Position numbers and translations under genes: made by a program
In this document: piece after piece, positions 26,488-36,437 of the stretch
Position numbering within the stretch: the first letter of the stretch is position 1
How the letters are laid out: each line of letters opens with the position of its first letter
Origin: Acinetobacter lwoffii
GTDB lineage: Bacteria > Pseudomonadota > Gammaproteobacteria > Pseudomonadales > Moraxellaceae
Assembly (NCBI RefSeq): GCF_019343495.1
Contig: NZ_CP072549.1
Span: forward strand, 124,001-188,000
Length of the DNA stretch: 64,000 bases
Reading direction: 5' to 3'
The notes under the pieces: model-generated
What the model saw: the letters and a program-made list of their open reading frames with translations, nothing else
Database searches by the model: none
What the model was told of the DNA's origin: nothing

Positions 26488-27411
26488 TTATTCGTCTGGA
26501 TAAGCCACTTTTTTCAGTGCCTTAATATCTGCGTCTGGTGAGCAGAGGGAAATAAACTCGTAGCCATAACCGCGTAATAAATGACCTTTACGCACTGCAA
26601 TCCAGGTGGTATTTACGCCGAAAATATCGGTTTCAATCTGCTTTAAACGGTAATCACGCTCCGGGTCATAGGCCACATCGTTGACAATGCCGATGCCCAT
26701 ATTCATTTCTACATAGGTCTTGATGACATCGGCATCAAGCGCGGACATCACAATATCTACATCAAAACCAGCTTCTTCAAAGGCGGTATCAATCTTGGAG
26801 CGACCGGTAAAACCACCATGATAGGTAATAATCGGGTAGTGCGCCAGATCTTCGATGAGCACGTGTTCTTTACTTGCCAGTGGATGATTCTGCGGGGTAA
26901 TAATACTGTGTTGCCAGTTATAGTAAGGTACGCTGGCCAGATTATCTTCAGTGGTGAGTGCTTCGGTCGCAATACCGATATCCGCTTGACCTTGCAGTAG
27001 CATTTCCGTGATTTCAATCGGGCTGGCCTGTTGCAAAATCAAATGTACTTTAGGGAATTCTTTTTTGAATTGGCTGACAATTGGTGGCAACACATAACGC
27101 GCCTGGGTATGCGTTGTGGCAACGGTCAATGTACCTTCATCGACTTTATTGAAATCATCGGCCAGACGTTTGATATTGTCGGCATCGACCAGCATGCGTT
27201 CTACAATGCCTAAAAGTGCCTGGCCCGGTTCGGTTAAGCCCAGTAGACGTTTACCTTTGCGAATAAACAGCTGCACCCCCAGTTCATCTTCCAGATCTTT
27301 AATATGCTTACTTACCCCGGACTGTGAAGTATAAAGCGCAGCAGAAGCTTCAGTTAAATTAAAGTTTTGTCTAACCGTTTCTCGTATAATTCTTAATTGT
27401 TGGAAATTCAT
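26488..27411 (-). CDS. cysB: LysR-family regulator of sulfur assimilation, CysB
   Basis: The 307-aa protein starts MNFQQLRIIRETVRQNFNLT and has the LysR helix-turn-helix (LYTSQSGVSKHIKDLEDELG). The effector domain contains TVATTHTQARYVLP, the sulfate or thiosulfate-binding T-T-H-T-Q segment of CysB, and ITYHGGFTGRSKID. CysB activates sulfate uptake and cysteine genes when acetylserine accumulates. It lies just downstream of cysA on the same strand, separated by 53 bp with a stable hairpin, so the regulator is linked to the transport genes it should control. Confidence 0.93.
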   Translation of the reverse strand: MNFQQLRIIRETVRQNFNLTEASAALYTSQSGVSKHIKDLEDELGVQLFIRKGKRLLGLTEPGQALLGIVERMLVDADNIKRLADDFNKVDEGTLTVATTHTQARYVLPPIVSQFKKEFPKVHLILQQASPIEITEMLLQGQADIGIATEALTTEDNLASVPYYNWQHSIITPQNHPLASKEHVLIEDLAHYPIITYHGGFTGRSKIDTAFEEAGFDVDIVMSALDADVIKTYVEMNMGIGIVNDVAYDPERDYRLKQIETDIFGVNTTWIAVRKGHLLRGYGYEFISLCSPDADIKALKKVAYPDE

Positions 27412-27432
27412 AATTCTCTTACCCTAGAAGAG

Positions 27433-27456
27433 GATGGGGCATTTTAAAGCCCCATC
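27433..27456. repeat. Stable hairpin between cysA and cysB
   Basis: GATGGGGC (27433-27440) and GCCCCATC (27449-27456) pair perfectly around ATTTTAAA. On the minus strand it is followed by CTCTTC, not a U tract, so it may reduce or process readthrough from cysA into cysB rather than terminate fully. Confidence 0.6.
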
Positions 27457-27464
27457 TTTTGATC

Positions 27465-28526
27465 TTAAGCGACCTGGTTTTCAAATAAATGCAAATTCAC
27501 CGCACTTAACCAAACAGTTTGATTTGGGCGGAATTGATGCGCTCTCGCTTCATCAGGCGTCAGTAAGATTTCAATCAGATTGCCTTGACGGTCATTTAGC
27601 TCAGCAACTACTTTACCCGCGATCCATAATTCACGAATGAAGGTCGCCTGAATGGCATTGTCGTGTGGCTGTGCATGGATGCGTAGTTCATCTGGACGTG
27701 CGAATAAAATCACTTCACCTTGAGCGGCATTTTTTGCACCCTCGAATTGAATACGGTCTTCACCGAGCTGGATGATGCCTGCATGGTTCTGACCTTCAAA
27801 ACGGTTCGCCTGACCCAAAAAGTCGAATACAAATGGAGTTTTCGGGGTTTCATAGACCTCACGCGGTGAACCGATCTGCTCTACATTGCCTTTGTTCATT
27901 ACTACGATCTGATCTGCAACTTCAAGTGCTTCTTCCTGATCATGAGTCACGAAGATCGAAGTAATATGCAATTCGTCATGCAGGGTACGTAACCAGCGAC
28001 GCAGTTCCTTACGCACTTTGGCATCCAGTGCACCGAAAGGTTCATCTAGTAATAATACACGTGGTTCAACGGCCAGAGCACGTGCAAGGGCAATACGCTG
28101 ACGCTGACCCCCAGAAAGTTGAGCTGGATATCGGTCAGCCAGGAAACCGAGCTGAACCAAGTCGAGTAAACGTGTCACACGTTTTTTAATTTCCGCTTCC
28201 GATGGACGGGTTTTACGTGGACGCACACGCAGGCCAAAGGCGATGTTGTCAAATACCGTCATATGACGGAACAGGGCATAGTGCTGGAATACAAAACCGA
28301 CTTCACGCTCACGCACATGAACATTGGTGGCATCCTGACCTTCTAAAATCACTTGGCCACCATCCGCAGATTCCAGGCCGGCAATAATCCGTAGCAAAGT
28401 GGTTTTGCCACAACCAGATGGGCCAAGAAGCGCGACCAGTTGACCATCTGGAAAATCCAGCGAGATATTTTTCAGTGCATGGAATGCACCAAAGTGTTTT
28501 TCAATATTTTGTACTTGAATACTCAT
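27465..28526 (-). CDS. cysA: Sulfate/thiosulfate ABC transporter ATPase CysA
   Basis: This 353-aa protein powers sulfate import. Walker A is [14 protein letters not shown], the signature [16 protein letters not shown], Walker [14 protein letters not shown], followed by a conserved H-loop [16 protein letters not shown]-terminal TOBE-type regulatory domain follows (about residues 240-353). It lies 11 bp after cysW. ATG at 28526, with a GGAATG segment upstream. Confidence 0.95.
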   Translation of the reverse strand: MSIQVQNIEKHFGAFHALKNISLDFPDGQLVALLGPSGCGKTTLLRIIAGLESADGGQVILEGQDATNVHVREREVGFVFQHYALFRHMTVFDNIAFGLRVRPRKTRPSEAEIKKRVTRLLDLVQLGFLADRYPAQLSGGQRQRIALARALAVEPRVLLLDEPFGALDAKVRKELRRWLRTLHDELHITSIFVTHDQEEALEVADQIVVMNKGNVEQIGSPREVYETPKTPFVFDFLGQANRFEGQNHAGIIQLGEDRIQFEGAKNAAQGEVILFARPDELRIHAQPHDNAIQATFIRELWIAGKVVAELNDRQGNLIEILLTPDEARAHQFRPNQTVWLSAVNLHLFENQVA

Positions 28527-28537
28527 GTGGGCATTCC

Positions 28538-29431
28538 TTAAGAAACTGTTGAATCTTCATTACGTTTGTCTTGTTTTTCCTGGCGCAGTTCCACCCATGT
28601 TTTTAAAATCAGGGTTACAATTGCGAGGAGAGCCAGGAGTGATGACACGGCAAACGCAGCACTAAAGGTATATTCGTTATATAGAATTTCGACGTGTAGC
28701 GGCAAGGTATTGGTTTCACCACGGATATGGCCGGAAACCACCGACACCGCACCAAATTCACCCATGGCCCGCGCATTACACAGAATCACGCCATAGATCA
28801 GACCCCATTTGATATTGGGCAGGGTCACTTTCCAGAAAGTCTGCCAGCCAGATGCACCGAGTACAATCGCAGCTTCTTCTTCTTCGGTTCCTTGTGCTTC
28901 CATTAATGGAATTAGCTCACGCGCAACAAAAGGTACCGTAATAAAGATAGTCGCTAGGACAATCGCAGGCACTGCATAAAGGATCTTGATATCGTGATCC
29001 ATCAGCCAAGAACCCATCCAGCCTTGGGTACCGAAAATCAGCACCAGCATCATACCCGCGATCACAGGTGAAACCGAGAAAGGGAGATCAATAATGGTGG
29101 TCAGGAATGATTTCCCCGGAAAGTTGAACTTCGCTACAGACCAGGCTGCCGCAACACCAAATACGACGTTGAGCGGTACTGCGATTGCAGCCGTCAGCAA
29201 GGTAAGTTTTACTGCCGACAGAGTATCCGGATGCACCAGCGCTTGGGTATAAACGCCAACCCCTTGTTTAAAGGCTTCAACAAAAACCAGAATCAAGGGC
29301 AGAATCAGGCAGCTTAAAAAGAAGATTAAGGCAATAGTGAGCAGCGTATAACGTACCCAAGTTGGCTCACGGGTTGCATCACGGGATTGCAACTTTTCAG
29401 CCAGCGCATTGCTGTTGGTATTTAAACTCAT
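28538..29431 (-). CDS. cysW: Sulfate ABC transporter permease CysW
   Basis: The 297-aa inner-membrane protein has six helices and the EAA coupling loop ([20 protein letters not shown]...). The stretch [20 protein letters not shown] is characteristic of CysW. It overlaps the cysT stop by 4 bp (ATGA type), so translation is coupled. It pairs with CysT to form the channel of the importer. Confidence 0.95.
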   Translation of the reverse strand: MSLNTNSNALAEKLQSRDATREPTWVRYTLLTIALIFFLSCLILPLILVFVEAFKQGVGVYTQALVHPDTLSAVKLTLLTAAIAVPLNVVFGVAAAWSVAKFNFPGKSFLTTIIDLPFSVSPVIAGMMLVLIFGTQGWMGSWLMDHDIKILYAVPAIVLATIFITVPFVARELIPLMEAQGTEEEEAAIVLGASGWQTFWKVTLPNIKWGLIYGVILCNARAMGEFGAVSVVSGHIRGETNTLPLHVEILYNEYTFSAAFAVSSLLALLAIVTLILKTWVELRQEKQDKRNEDSTVS

Positions 29432-30261
29432 CGCGCAGTTCTCCCGGTACGACGGCTAGCCCATGCCTGTAATAAGTTAATCAGGAATAGCATCACGAAG
29501 GAAATCAGTAGCATGACGACAGCAATCGTGGTTGCACCGGCATAGTCATATTCTTCTAGGCGAGAAATAATCATTAAGGGTGCAATTTCCGTTTCAAAAG
29601 GCTGGTTACCAGCAATAAAGATCACTGAACCATATTCACCGACACCACGGGCAAAGGCTAAAGCGAAGCCAGTGATCAGCGCAGGCAGCAGAATTGGGAA
29701 AATCACTTTGGTCACAATCTGAAAACGGTTGGCACCCAATGCAGATGCAGCTTCTTCCAGTTCGGTTTCCAGATCGCTAAGGACTGGCTGAACCGTACGC
29801 ACTACAAAAGGCAGACCAATAAAGATCAATGCCAGTGTAATACCAATCGGGGTATAAGCGACTTGAATGCCAATCGGTTCTAAATATTGACCAATCCAGC
29901 CGGTCGGTGCATATAAAGAGGTCAGGGCAATACCCGCAACCGCAGTGGGTAAGGCAAAAGGCAAATCTACCAGGGCATCGACAATACGTTTGCCCGGAAA
30001 GCTGTAACGTACCAGACACCACGCCAGTAACAGGCCAAACACTACATTGACCAGTGCAGCGACAATGGCCGCGGTGAAACTTAACTGCAATGATTTCAAG
30101 ATACGTTCAGAGCTCAGGATTTCCCATAAGCCATCCCAGCCAATGCCCAGTGATTTAATAAAAACAGCTGACAGCGGGATCAAAACGATTAATGACAAAT
30201 ACGCTAGGGTAAAGCCTAGAGAAAGACCAAATCCTGGCAGCACTCGGGATCGCTGCGACAT
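29428..30261 (-). CDS. cysT: Sulfate ABC transporter permease CysT (CysU)
   Basis: This 277-aa permease starts [20 protein letters not shown] with six helices. It contains the coupling region [20 protein letters not shown] and the segment [16 protein letters not shown], typical of CysT/CysU. It forms a heterodimer with CysW. An AGGAGTAAT site precedes the ATG. A hairpin at 30284-30305 sits just upstream, separating it from the hydrolase gene. Confidence 0.95.
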   Translation of the reverse strand: MSQRSRVLPGFGLSLGFTLAYLSLIVLIPLSAVFIKSLGIGWDGLWEILSSERILKSLQLSFTAAIVAALVNVVFGLLLAWCLVRYSFPGKRIVDALVDLPFALPTAVAGIALTSLYAPTGWIGQYLEPIGIQVAYTPIGITLALIFIGLPFVVRTVQPVLSDLETELEEAASALGANRFQIVTKVIFPILLPALITGFALAFARGVGEYGSVIFIAGNQPFETEIAPLMIISRLEEYDYAGATTIAVVMLLISFVMLFLINLLQAWASRRTGRTAR

Positions 30262-30283
30262 GATTACTCCTCAGAAGAGAGAA

Positions 30284-30305
30284 AGCTGATTGAAGTCAAT
30301 CAGCT
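30284..30305. repeat. Hairpin in the leader of cysT
   Basis: AGCTGATT (30284-30291) and AATCAGCT (30298-30305) are perfect around GAAGTC. On the minus strand it ends about 20 bp before the cysT start, with only a weak pyrimidine tail. It could attenuate or process the transcript between the binding-protein part and the permease part of the operon. Confidence 0.55.
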
Positions 30306-30347
30306 AAAATAAAAAAACAATTTGGGCACAAGCATAATTTGCAGCGA

Positions 30348-30953
30348 CTAAAATGCAAATTTAAAATAACACTTGCTCTCATCAACTTTGCTGATATGGG
30401 GCATAGTGTTTTCTGAAATCAAATAGTGTTCAATTTCAGGAAAAGGGCCAAAACCAGAAGCGACATTGACATGACCGACTGCACCCAGATTAATTGGTTT
30501 GATTTTCCAGGTTTGGGCCAGTATGTGGGCATCTTCAAAACTTAACCAGGGATCATTTTCACTGATCAATAACGTGGTGGGCACCTGAAGCTTGAGCTGT
30601 TGAAAATAGGTGCTGTAGTCAGTCTGACTGTCGCGCGAAAAACCATTTTCCCCAAATCGTGCCGGATTAGCTGGTGCCACCAATAGCAGATTTTTTACTT
30701 TTGCATTGAGTTCGGGATGTCGGGCAAGGGCCGCAATACTGGTCAGACAGCCAAAGCTGTGTGCGACAATCTGAACCTCTGCTGGAATGGCTTGCAGAGT
30801 TTTGACAAATTCTGCCACCCAGACATCCAGTACCGGATGATTCCAGTCCTTTTGCTGCACACGGGAGCATCGCATCAGCCGGTGCTGTAAGCAGGTTTGC
30901 CAGTGGTTGTATTCACTGCCACCTACACCAGGAACGATAAGCGTATGAATCAT
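30348..30953 (-). CDS. RBBP9/YdeN-family serine hydrolase inside the sulfate operon
   Basis: This 201-aa alpha/beta hydrolase has GVGGSEYNHWQ near the start, a nucleophile in IVAHSFGCLTS (S in the A-H-S-F-G elbow), an acid in SENDPWLSFEDA and the catalytic histidine in GHVNVASGFGPFPE. These are the RBBP9/YdeN signatures. The family cleaves small esters or peptides; natural substrates are mostly unknown. It lies 32 bp after the first sulfate-binding protein gene and 86 bp before cysT, on the same strand. An association with sulfur metabolism is inferred from position only. Confidence 0.85.
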   Translation of the reverse strand: MIHTLIVPGVGGSEYNHWQTCLQHRLMRCSRVQQKDWNHPVLDVWVAEFVKTLQAIPAEVQIVAHSFGCLTSIAALARHPELNAKVKNLLLVAPANPARFGENGFSRDSQTDYSTYFQQLKLQVPTTLLISENDPWLSFEDAHILAQTWKIKPINLGAVGHVNVASGFGPFPEIEHYLISENTMPHISKVDESKCYFKFAF

Positions 30954-30985
30954 GTCGATGCTCCTATATCAATCAGCTTGGAAAA

Positions 30986-31999
30986 TTATTTCGCGCTGTT
31001 GGCTTTAACGATCTGGTCAAATACACCACCATTTTCAAAGTGAGCCTTTTGTACTTTGTTCCAGCCGCCAAATTCCTGATCAACCGTCACCAGTTTTAAT
31101 GGCTTAAATACTTGGCTGTATTTGGCCAGTACTTTGGCATTACGTGGACGATAATAATGTTTACCTGCCAGGTCTTGACCCAATGGCGAATACAGGAAGT
31201 TCAAATAACCTTGAGCCAAGTACTGGTTGCCTTTTTTCTTGGCATTTTTTTCTACAATCGCCACCGGTGGCTCAGCCAGAATCGACAGAGAAGGGGTAAT
31301 AATTTCAAACTTGCCCGGCTGTTCGCGAAGGGCTAAATGCGCTTCGTTTTCCCATGCGAGTAAAACATCCCCAATGCCACGTTCAGCAAAGGTCGTGGTT
31401 GAACCACGTGCCCCGGAATCCAGAACTTTGGTATTTTTATAAATTTTACGAACAAATTCTTGCGCAGTCTTATCGTTGCCGCCCGCCTGATGTTTGGCCC
31501 AAGCCCAAGCCGCCAGATAATTCCAGCGTGCACCGCCTGAAGTTTTCGGGTTTGGGGTAATGATTGCTACGCCCGGTTTGACCAGATCACCCCAGTCCTT
31601 AATCTCTTTCGGATTGCCTTTACGCACCAGGAACACGATGGTTGAAGTATAAGGCGTCGAGTTTTGCGGCAATTTCTTTTGCCAGTCCGCAGGTAACAGT
31701 TTAGCTTTTTCTGCCAGCACATCAATATCGGCAGCCAATGCTAACGTTACGATATCTGCATCCAGACCATCAATCACGGCACGTGCCTGTTTGCCTGAAC
31801 CGCCATGCGATTGCTTGAAATTGATTTTTTGACCGGTACGGCTTTCCCAATATTTGCCAAAATTCTTATTTACATCTTCATACAGTTCACGGGTCGGATC
31901 ATAGGATACATTGAGAAAATCACGTGCTGCTGCACCAAATGAGGTTGCCGAGATAACAGCTGCTAAAACCCCAAGTTTTAATGTGTTTGAAATGCTCAT
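30986..31999 (-). CDS. sbp: Sulfate-binding periplasmic protein, copy 1
   Basis: This 337-aa binding protein has a signal peptide ([20 protein letters not shown], cleaved around FGAAA). The mature start is [20 protein letters not shown]. Family motifs include [36 protein letters not shown] and [20 protein letters not shown], which surround the anion. It delivers sulfate or thiosulfate to CysTWA. It is followed by the hydrolase and the permease genes. A close paralogue lies 175 bp upstream. Confidence 0.94.
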   Translation of the reverse strand: MSISNTLKLGVLAAVISATSFGAAARDFLNVSYDPTRELYEDVNKNFGKYWESRTGQKINFKQSHGGSGKQARAVIDGLDADIVTLALAADIDVLAEKAKLLPADWQKKLPQNSTPYTSTIVFLVRKGNPKEIKDWGDLVKPGVAIITPNPKTSGGARWNYLAAWAWAKHQAGGNDKTAQEFVRKIYKNTKVLDSGARGSTTTFAERGIGDVLLAWENEAHLALREQPGKFEIITPSLSILAEPPVAIVEKNAKKKGNQYLAQGYLNFLYSPLGQDLAGKHYYRPRNAKVLAKYSQVFKPLKLVTVDQEFGGWNKVQKAHFENGGVFDQIVKANSAK

Positions 32000-32174
32000 C
32001 TGGACTGAATCTCTGATATGTTCTGTAACATAAGCGCAGAATAAACTTATTCTTTATGCATAAAAAATAATTAAAAATGAATTTTATATGAAAAAAAGAG
32101 ATAAATAAGCTCTTAAGTGTTTGAAATAAGAATGGCCTTATGAACAAAGGCCATAATGAACTGCATTTAAAGTA

Positions 32175-33182
32175 TTATTTTGCGTGATTGGCTTTGACAA
32201 TCTGATCAAACACACCGCCATTGTCAAAATGCTGTTTCTGCACCTTGCTCCAGCCGCCAAACTCCTTATCAATGGTCACCAGTTTTAAGGATTTAAATAC
32301 ACTGCTGTACTGCTTCAAGACATTCGCATTACGTGGACGGTAAAAGTTTTTCGCAGCCACAGTTTGCCCAGCAGGTGAATACAGATAATTCAGATAGGCT
32401 TTGGCCAGATGTTCATTACCATCTTTCTTGGCATTCTTTTCTACAATCGCCACCGGTGGTTCAGCCAGAATAGACAGAGAAGGGGTAATGATTTCAAATT
32501 TTCCCGGCTGTTCGCGGACAGCTAAATGCGCTTCATTTTCCCAAGCGAGTAATACATCCCCAATGCCGCGCTCAGCAAAAGTGGTGGTGGCACCACGCGC
32601 ACCAGAATCCAGTACTTTGGTTTGTTTGTAGATTTGACGGACAAAGTCTTGTGCTTTGGCATCATTGCCACCTTTTTGATGTTTGGCCCACGCCCAGGCA
32701 GCTAAATAATTCCAGCGCGCCCCACCTGAGGTTTTCGGGTTTGGAGTAATAATGTCTACGCCCGGTTTAACCAGATCGCCCCAATCCTTGATTCCTTTTG
32801 GATTGCCTTTACGTACAAGAAAAACGATGGTTGAAGTATAGGGTGTCGAATTCTGCGGGAATTTCTTTTGCCAGTCTTTAGGCAGCAAACCACGTTCTGC
32901 AATTTCATCAATATCTGCTGCCAGTGCCAGTGTTACAACATCGGCATCCAGTCCGTCAATCACGGCACGTGCCTGTTTGCCTGAACCGCCATGTGACTGT
33001 TTATAGTTAATATCCTGACCGGTGGTTTTTTTCCAGTATGCGCTGAATTCCTTATTGAAATTGTCATATAATTCACGAGTCGGGTCATATGAAACGTTTA
33101 GGAAATCTTTTGCAGAGACACTAAAAGCGCTTGCTGATACCAGTGCTGTCAATACCCCAATTTTTAATTTACGAATGCTCAT
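32175..33182 (-). CDS. sbp: Sulfate-binding periplasmic protein, copy 2
   Basis: This 335-aa paralogue is very similar to copy 1 over the whole mature protein (compare [20 protein letters not shown] and [20 protein letters not shown]) but differs in the signal peptide and several surface segments. I place the start at ATG 33182, where the product begins [20 protein letters not shown] and GAGGAAAAA precedes it; the frame from 33221 adds 13 polar residues. It is the first gene of the cluster and reads divergently from pabC. A difference in affinity or specificity (sulfate versus thiosulfate) between copies is possible but not shown. Confidence 0.93.
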   Translation of the reverse strand: MSIRKLKIGVLTALVSASAFSVSAKDFLNVSYDPTRELYDNFNKEFSAYWKKTTGQDINYKQSHGGSGKQARAVIDGLDADVVTLALAADIDEIAERGLLPKDWQKKFPQNSTPYTSTIVFLVRKGNPKGIKDWGDLVKPGVDIITPNPKTSGGARWNYLAAWAWAKHQKGGNDAKAQDFVRQIYKQTKVLDSGARGATTTFAERGIGDVLLAWENEAHLAVREQPGKFEIITPSLSILAEPPVAIVEKNAKKDGNEHLAKAYLNYLYSPAGQTVAAKNFYRPRNANVLKQYSSVFKSLKLVTIDKEFGGWSKVQKQHFDNGGVFDQIVKANHAK

Positions 33183-33341
33183 TTTTTCCTCAAGTTTTTT
33201 AGCTTTTGTTAGATGAGGCAAGAATAGCTTGAGTTTTTTTGCATAAAAAATTATTAAAAAAGAATTGGATGTGAGTAAAAGAGATATATAGGTGAAGCCT
33301 GAATCTGACTGCTCAATTTTTCATTTTAGAGGCTGCAAAAT

Positions 33342-34154
33342 ATGCTGTATTTAAAAAATGCCCAACATGTCAGCCAAATAGATGTGCTGGATCGTGGCTT
33401 TCATTATGGTGATGGCTGTTTTACCACGGCCCGGATTCGGCATAATCGGATTGAATTATATGAGCGTCATCTGGCACGTTTGCAAATCAGCAATCAGAAA
33501 TTAAGCCTGAATGCCAATCTTGATCTGATTGCAGAAAGTTTACAGCTTTTAAGGGAGTCAGAACGTGAGCTGAATGGAACATTAAAAATCGTGCTCAGTC
33601 GTGGAGTAGGTCAGCGCGGTTATAGCTTGCCGGATCATCCTGCAGATCTCTGGTTTTTTTATTATCCTCAAAGCGTACAGGATTTTAAGTTTGAGCAGAT
33701 TCAAAGTGGCATCTTACAGCAGGCATTAGGATTGACGATGCCGAGTCTGGTCGGGCTAAAAACCTTGAACCGTCTAGAGCAGGTTTTGCTGAAACAGGAA
33801 GCAGATCAAAGCGGCTGGCCTGAGGCCCTGGTGACAGATGTACAGGGCGGTGTTGTCGAAGGGGTAAGCAGTAATTGTTTCATTCGTATAAACAATACAT
33901 GGATTACGCCGGAACTTCGTTATAATGGCGTCTTCGGTGTCATGCGTGCAGAAATTCTACAACGTATGCAAGATCAGGGAATTAGCTGTCAGCAACGCTG
34001 TATCGATATGGATGAAATCAACCATATTCAAAGCCTGTTTTTCTGCAATGCACTCAGCCCGATGAAAATTGTCACGCAATTTGAGCAGCGAACCTTGGAT
34101 GGCGATGCTTGTATTGAAATTTTTAACCGTCTTCGATTGAACCAGATGTCTTAA
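33342..34154 (+). CDS. pabC: Aminodeoxychorismate lyase
   Basis: This 270-aa class IV PLP enzyme makes p-aminobenzoate for folate. It starts MLYLKNAQHVSQIDVLDRGF and HYGDGCFTT, with the PLP lysine K140 in LKTLNRLEQ, and VEGVSSNCFIRI in the cofactor loop. It is followed one base later by mltG and then tmk, the order pabC-mltG-tmk that is common in gammaproteobacteria. The start at 33342 is preceded by a weak purine stretch. Confidence 0.93.
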   Translation: MLYLKNAQHVSQIDVLDRGFHYGDGCFTTARIRHNRIELYERHLARLQISNQKLSLNANLDLIAESLQLLRESERELNGTLKIVLSRGVGQRGYSLPDHPADLWFFYYPQSVQDFKFEQIQSGILQQALGLTMPSLVGLKTLNRLEQVLLKQEADQSGWPEALVTDVQGGVVEGVSSNCFIRINNTWITPELRYNGVFGVMRAEILQRMQDQGISCQQRCIDMDEINHIQSLFFCNALSPMKIVTQFEQRTLDGDACIEIFNRLRLNQMS

Positions 34155-34155
34155 T

Positions 34156-35214
34156 ATGTCAGCTTCCAAACCTAAAGCCAAAAAGAAAAATAAAGCGAGA
34201 TTCTCCTCATCTTTCAAAGGAATTGCCTTGGTCCTGATGGGGATTGCTTTGATCTTGGCGTTGATCCTGAAAAGCAGTTTGTGGAAGGAGTATCCTGTCG
34301 AAGGAAAAAAACAGCTGCTCGCGATCGAATCTGGTCAAACCTATTCCGGTTTTATTGATCGTCTGGCCACAGAAGATCAGGTGAGTTTCCCGATCATTCT
34401 CAAGCTGTATCAGCGCATCATGATTCATGACACCATGAAAGCGGGCGTGTATGAAGTGCGCCAGGGCATGAGCATCCGTCAGGTCTTGGAGATGATTTCC
34501 GATGCAGACAATGCCCAGATGAGCCGGATTCTGGTGATTGAAGGAACGACTTTTAAGCAACTGATTGATGCCCTGAAGAAAAATGATCTGGTCACCAAAG
34601 AAGTGCTGCATCTGCCTACTGAGCAATTACTCAAAGAACTGAATATTCCGTTTTCACATCCTGAAGGGCTGTTTGCACCGGATACTTATTTCTTTGCCAA
34701 AGGTGAAACTGACCGTAAAATTCTGACCAATCTTTATCAGCGACAGATGAAAGCACTGGATGAGGCGTGGGCGAAACGTGCAACTGATCTGCCATATCAG
34801 AATAAATATGACGCGCTGATTATGGCATCGATTATTGAAAAAGAGACCAGTGTAGATCGTGAATTGGAACAGGTTTCTGGGGTATTTGTACGCCGTTTAA
34901 AAATTGGCATGCGTTTACAGACCGATCCAACAGTGATTTACGGAATGGGCGATAATTATAATGGCAATATTACCCGTAAAGATTTACGCACACCGACGCC
35001 GTATAACACCTATACTATTTCAGGTTTGCCGCCAACGCCAATTGCGTTGCCAAGCAAGAAAGCCATTGAAGCAGCCATGCATCCGGATAATTCTGACAAC
35101 CTGTATTTTGTCGCTACCGGTAATGGTGGACATAAGTTCACGAGCAATCTTAATGACCACAATAAAGCCGTACAGGAATATCTGACGATTTTACGCTCGA
35201 AAAATAGGGAATGA
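34156..35214 (+). CDS. mltG: Endolytic murein transglycosylase MltG
   Basis: The 352-aa inner-membrane protein has a basic cytoplasmic N-terminus (residues 1-22), one transmembrane helix (about 23-42) and a periplasmic YceG domain. The catalytic glutamate E228 lies in LIMASIIEKETSV. MltG cuts nascent glycan strands during peptidoglycan synthesis. It begins 1 bp after pabC and overlaps tmk by 4 bp (ATGA), so the three genes are probably translated together. Confidence 0.94.
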   Translation: MSASKPKAKKKNKARFSSSFKGIALVLMGIALILALILKSSLWKEYPVEGKKQLLAIESGQTYSGFIDRLATEDQVSFPIILKLYQRIMIHDTMKAGVYEVRQGMSIRQVLEMISDADNAQMSRILVIEGTTFKQLIDALKKNDLVTKEVLHLPTEQLLKELNIPFSHPEGLFAPDTYFFAKGETDRKILTNLYQRQMKALDEAWAKRATDLPYQNKYDALIMASIIEKETSVDRELEQVSGVFVRRLKIGMRLQTDPTVIYGMGDNYNGNITRKDLRTPTPYNTYTISGLPPTPIALPSKKAIEAAMHPDNSDNLYFVATGNGGHKFTSNLNDHNKAVQEYLTILRSKNRE

Positions 35215-35816
35215 GTATGTTTATTAGCTTTGAAGGCACAGAAGGTGTAGGTAAAACCACGCTCATTCGTTCGATCTATGAAGATTTTATCGCCCAGGGC
35301 AAAGATGTTATTTTGACTCGTGAACCCGGTGGAACCCCGATGGCTGAGCAGATTCGCTCGCTGTTGCTGGCTGTGAACCATGAAGAAGCCATGGCGCATG
35401 ATACCGAGCTGTTATTGATGTATGCAGCGCGTGCCCAGCATCTGGCACAAGTGATTCTGCCTGCATTAGCAGCCGGGAAAATTGTCCTGTGTGACCGTTT
35501 TAGCGATGCCAGCTTTGCCTATCAATGTGCAGGTCGGGGTCTGAGCGAAACCAAGTTGCAGTTACTGAATGACCACTTTGTCGCACGCATGCCGGACATC
35601 ACGTTCTGGTTAGAAGCGCCTATTGAATTGGGGATGAACCGAGCACGTGAACGTGGTGCGCTGGATCGCTTTGAACAGGAAAAAGTCACTTTCTTTGAGA
35701 AAGTGAGAGCGGGATATGAAACTTTATGGCAACGTCATCCTGAACGGATCAAACGTCTGGATGCAACTCAAACGCCTGAGCAGGTATTTGAGCAGGCCTT
35801 AAGTTATTTAAAATAA
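35211..35816 (+). CDS. tmk: Thymidylate kinase
   Basis: This 201-aa kinase converts dTMP to dTDP. The P-loop is FEGTEGVGKTTLIRS, the DR(Y/F) motif is CDRFSDASFAYQCAGRG, and the lid contains RARERGALDRFE. Start ATG AGT ATG overlaps the mltG stop. The reading frame and length are standard. Confidence 0.96.
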   Translation: MSMFISFEGTEGVGKTTLIRSIYEDFIAQGKDVILTREPGGTPMAEQIRSLLLAVNHEEAMAHDTELLLMYAARAQHLAQVILPALAAGKIVLCDRFSDASFAYQCAGRGLSETKLQLLNDHFVARMPDITFWLEAPIELGMNRARERGALDRFEQEKVTFFEKVRAGYETLWQRHPERIKRLDATQTPEQVFEQALSYLK

Positions 35817-35870
35817 GCTTGGAATTAAAATACTTTTTATTTAATTTTTCTCTAGGTTTATCTATGAAGA

Positions 35871-35906
35871 ATCTTCTATATTAAGGCTGATATAGAAGAT
35901 TTTTTT
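35871..35906 (+). terminator. Strong terminator after pabC-mltG-tmk, abutting the next start codon
   Basis: ATCTTCTATAT (35871-35881) pairs with ATATAGAAGAT (35890-35900) around TAAGGCTG, followed by T7. The U tract ends 6 bp before the ATG of the following gene at 35913, so there is no room for a Shine-Dalgarno sequence between them. Confidence 0.85.
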
Positions 35907-35912
35907 AATAAG

Positions 35913-36329
35913 ATGAAAACGACCAAAACTGAGATAGAACAATTTTTACAAAAAGAATTTCCGCAAAGTCTGGAGAAGTGCCGGATTGAAGCCGTTTCTC
36001 CGCGTGGAGCCACTCTGGTTTATCAGGTGAGATCAGAAGAATTGCGCCCAGGCGGCACAGTTTCTGGCCCAACCATGATGACCTTGGCGGATTTTGCTCT
36101 TTATGTCGCCATTCTGGGTGAAATTGGATTGGTCGGTTTGGCCGTGACCACTAACTTGAATATCAATTTTTTACGTAAACCTTCTGGTGGAACGGATATA
36201 TGGGGAGAATGTAAGCTGATCAAGGTCGGCAAGGCACTGATCGTGGGAGAAGTCTGGATTTATTCGATAGATCATGAAGAACCTGTGGCGCATGTGACCG
36301 GAACATATTCAATTCCACCACAACGTTAA
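35913..36329 (+). CDS. PaaI-family hotdog thioesterase
   Basis: This 138-aa protein has the hotdog fold of PaaI/4HBT thioesterases. PGGTVSGPTMMTLADFALYV is the central helix region; its usual H-G-G is replaced by a G-P-T, with the acidic D in LADFA retained. TTNLNINFLRKPSGG forms the following strand. It hydrolyses acyl- or aryl-CoA esters in family members. Its start codon lies immediately behind the tmk terminator, with no ribosome-binding site visible, so the transcript may be leaderless or the real start may differ. Substrate unknown. Confidence 0.8.
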   Translation: MKTTKTEIEQFLQKEFPQSLEKCRIEAVSPRGATLVYQVRSEELRPGGTVSGPTMMTLADFALYVAILGEIGLVGLAVTTNLNINFLRKPSGGTDIWGECKLIKVGKALIVGEVWIYSIDHEEPVAHVTGTYSIPPQR

Positions 36330-36401
36330 ATATTTGAAATTAGAAGACTGGCTATAAATAGCCTAAGCTGACTTTGAGCAAATAAAAATCTAAAAAGAAA
36401 A

Positions 36402-36429
36402 GGAGATATCATCCAAGGATGTTATCTCC
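36402..36429 (-). terminator. nadB terminator
   Basis: GGAGATATCATCC (36402-36414) and GGATGTTATCTCC (36417-36429) pair with one mismatch around AA; on the minus strand TTTTCTTTTTA follows. It begins 9 bp after the nadB stop. Confidence 0.82.
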
Positions 36430-36437
36430 ATCTACTT

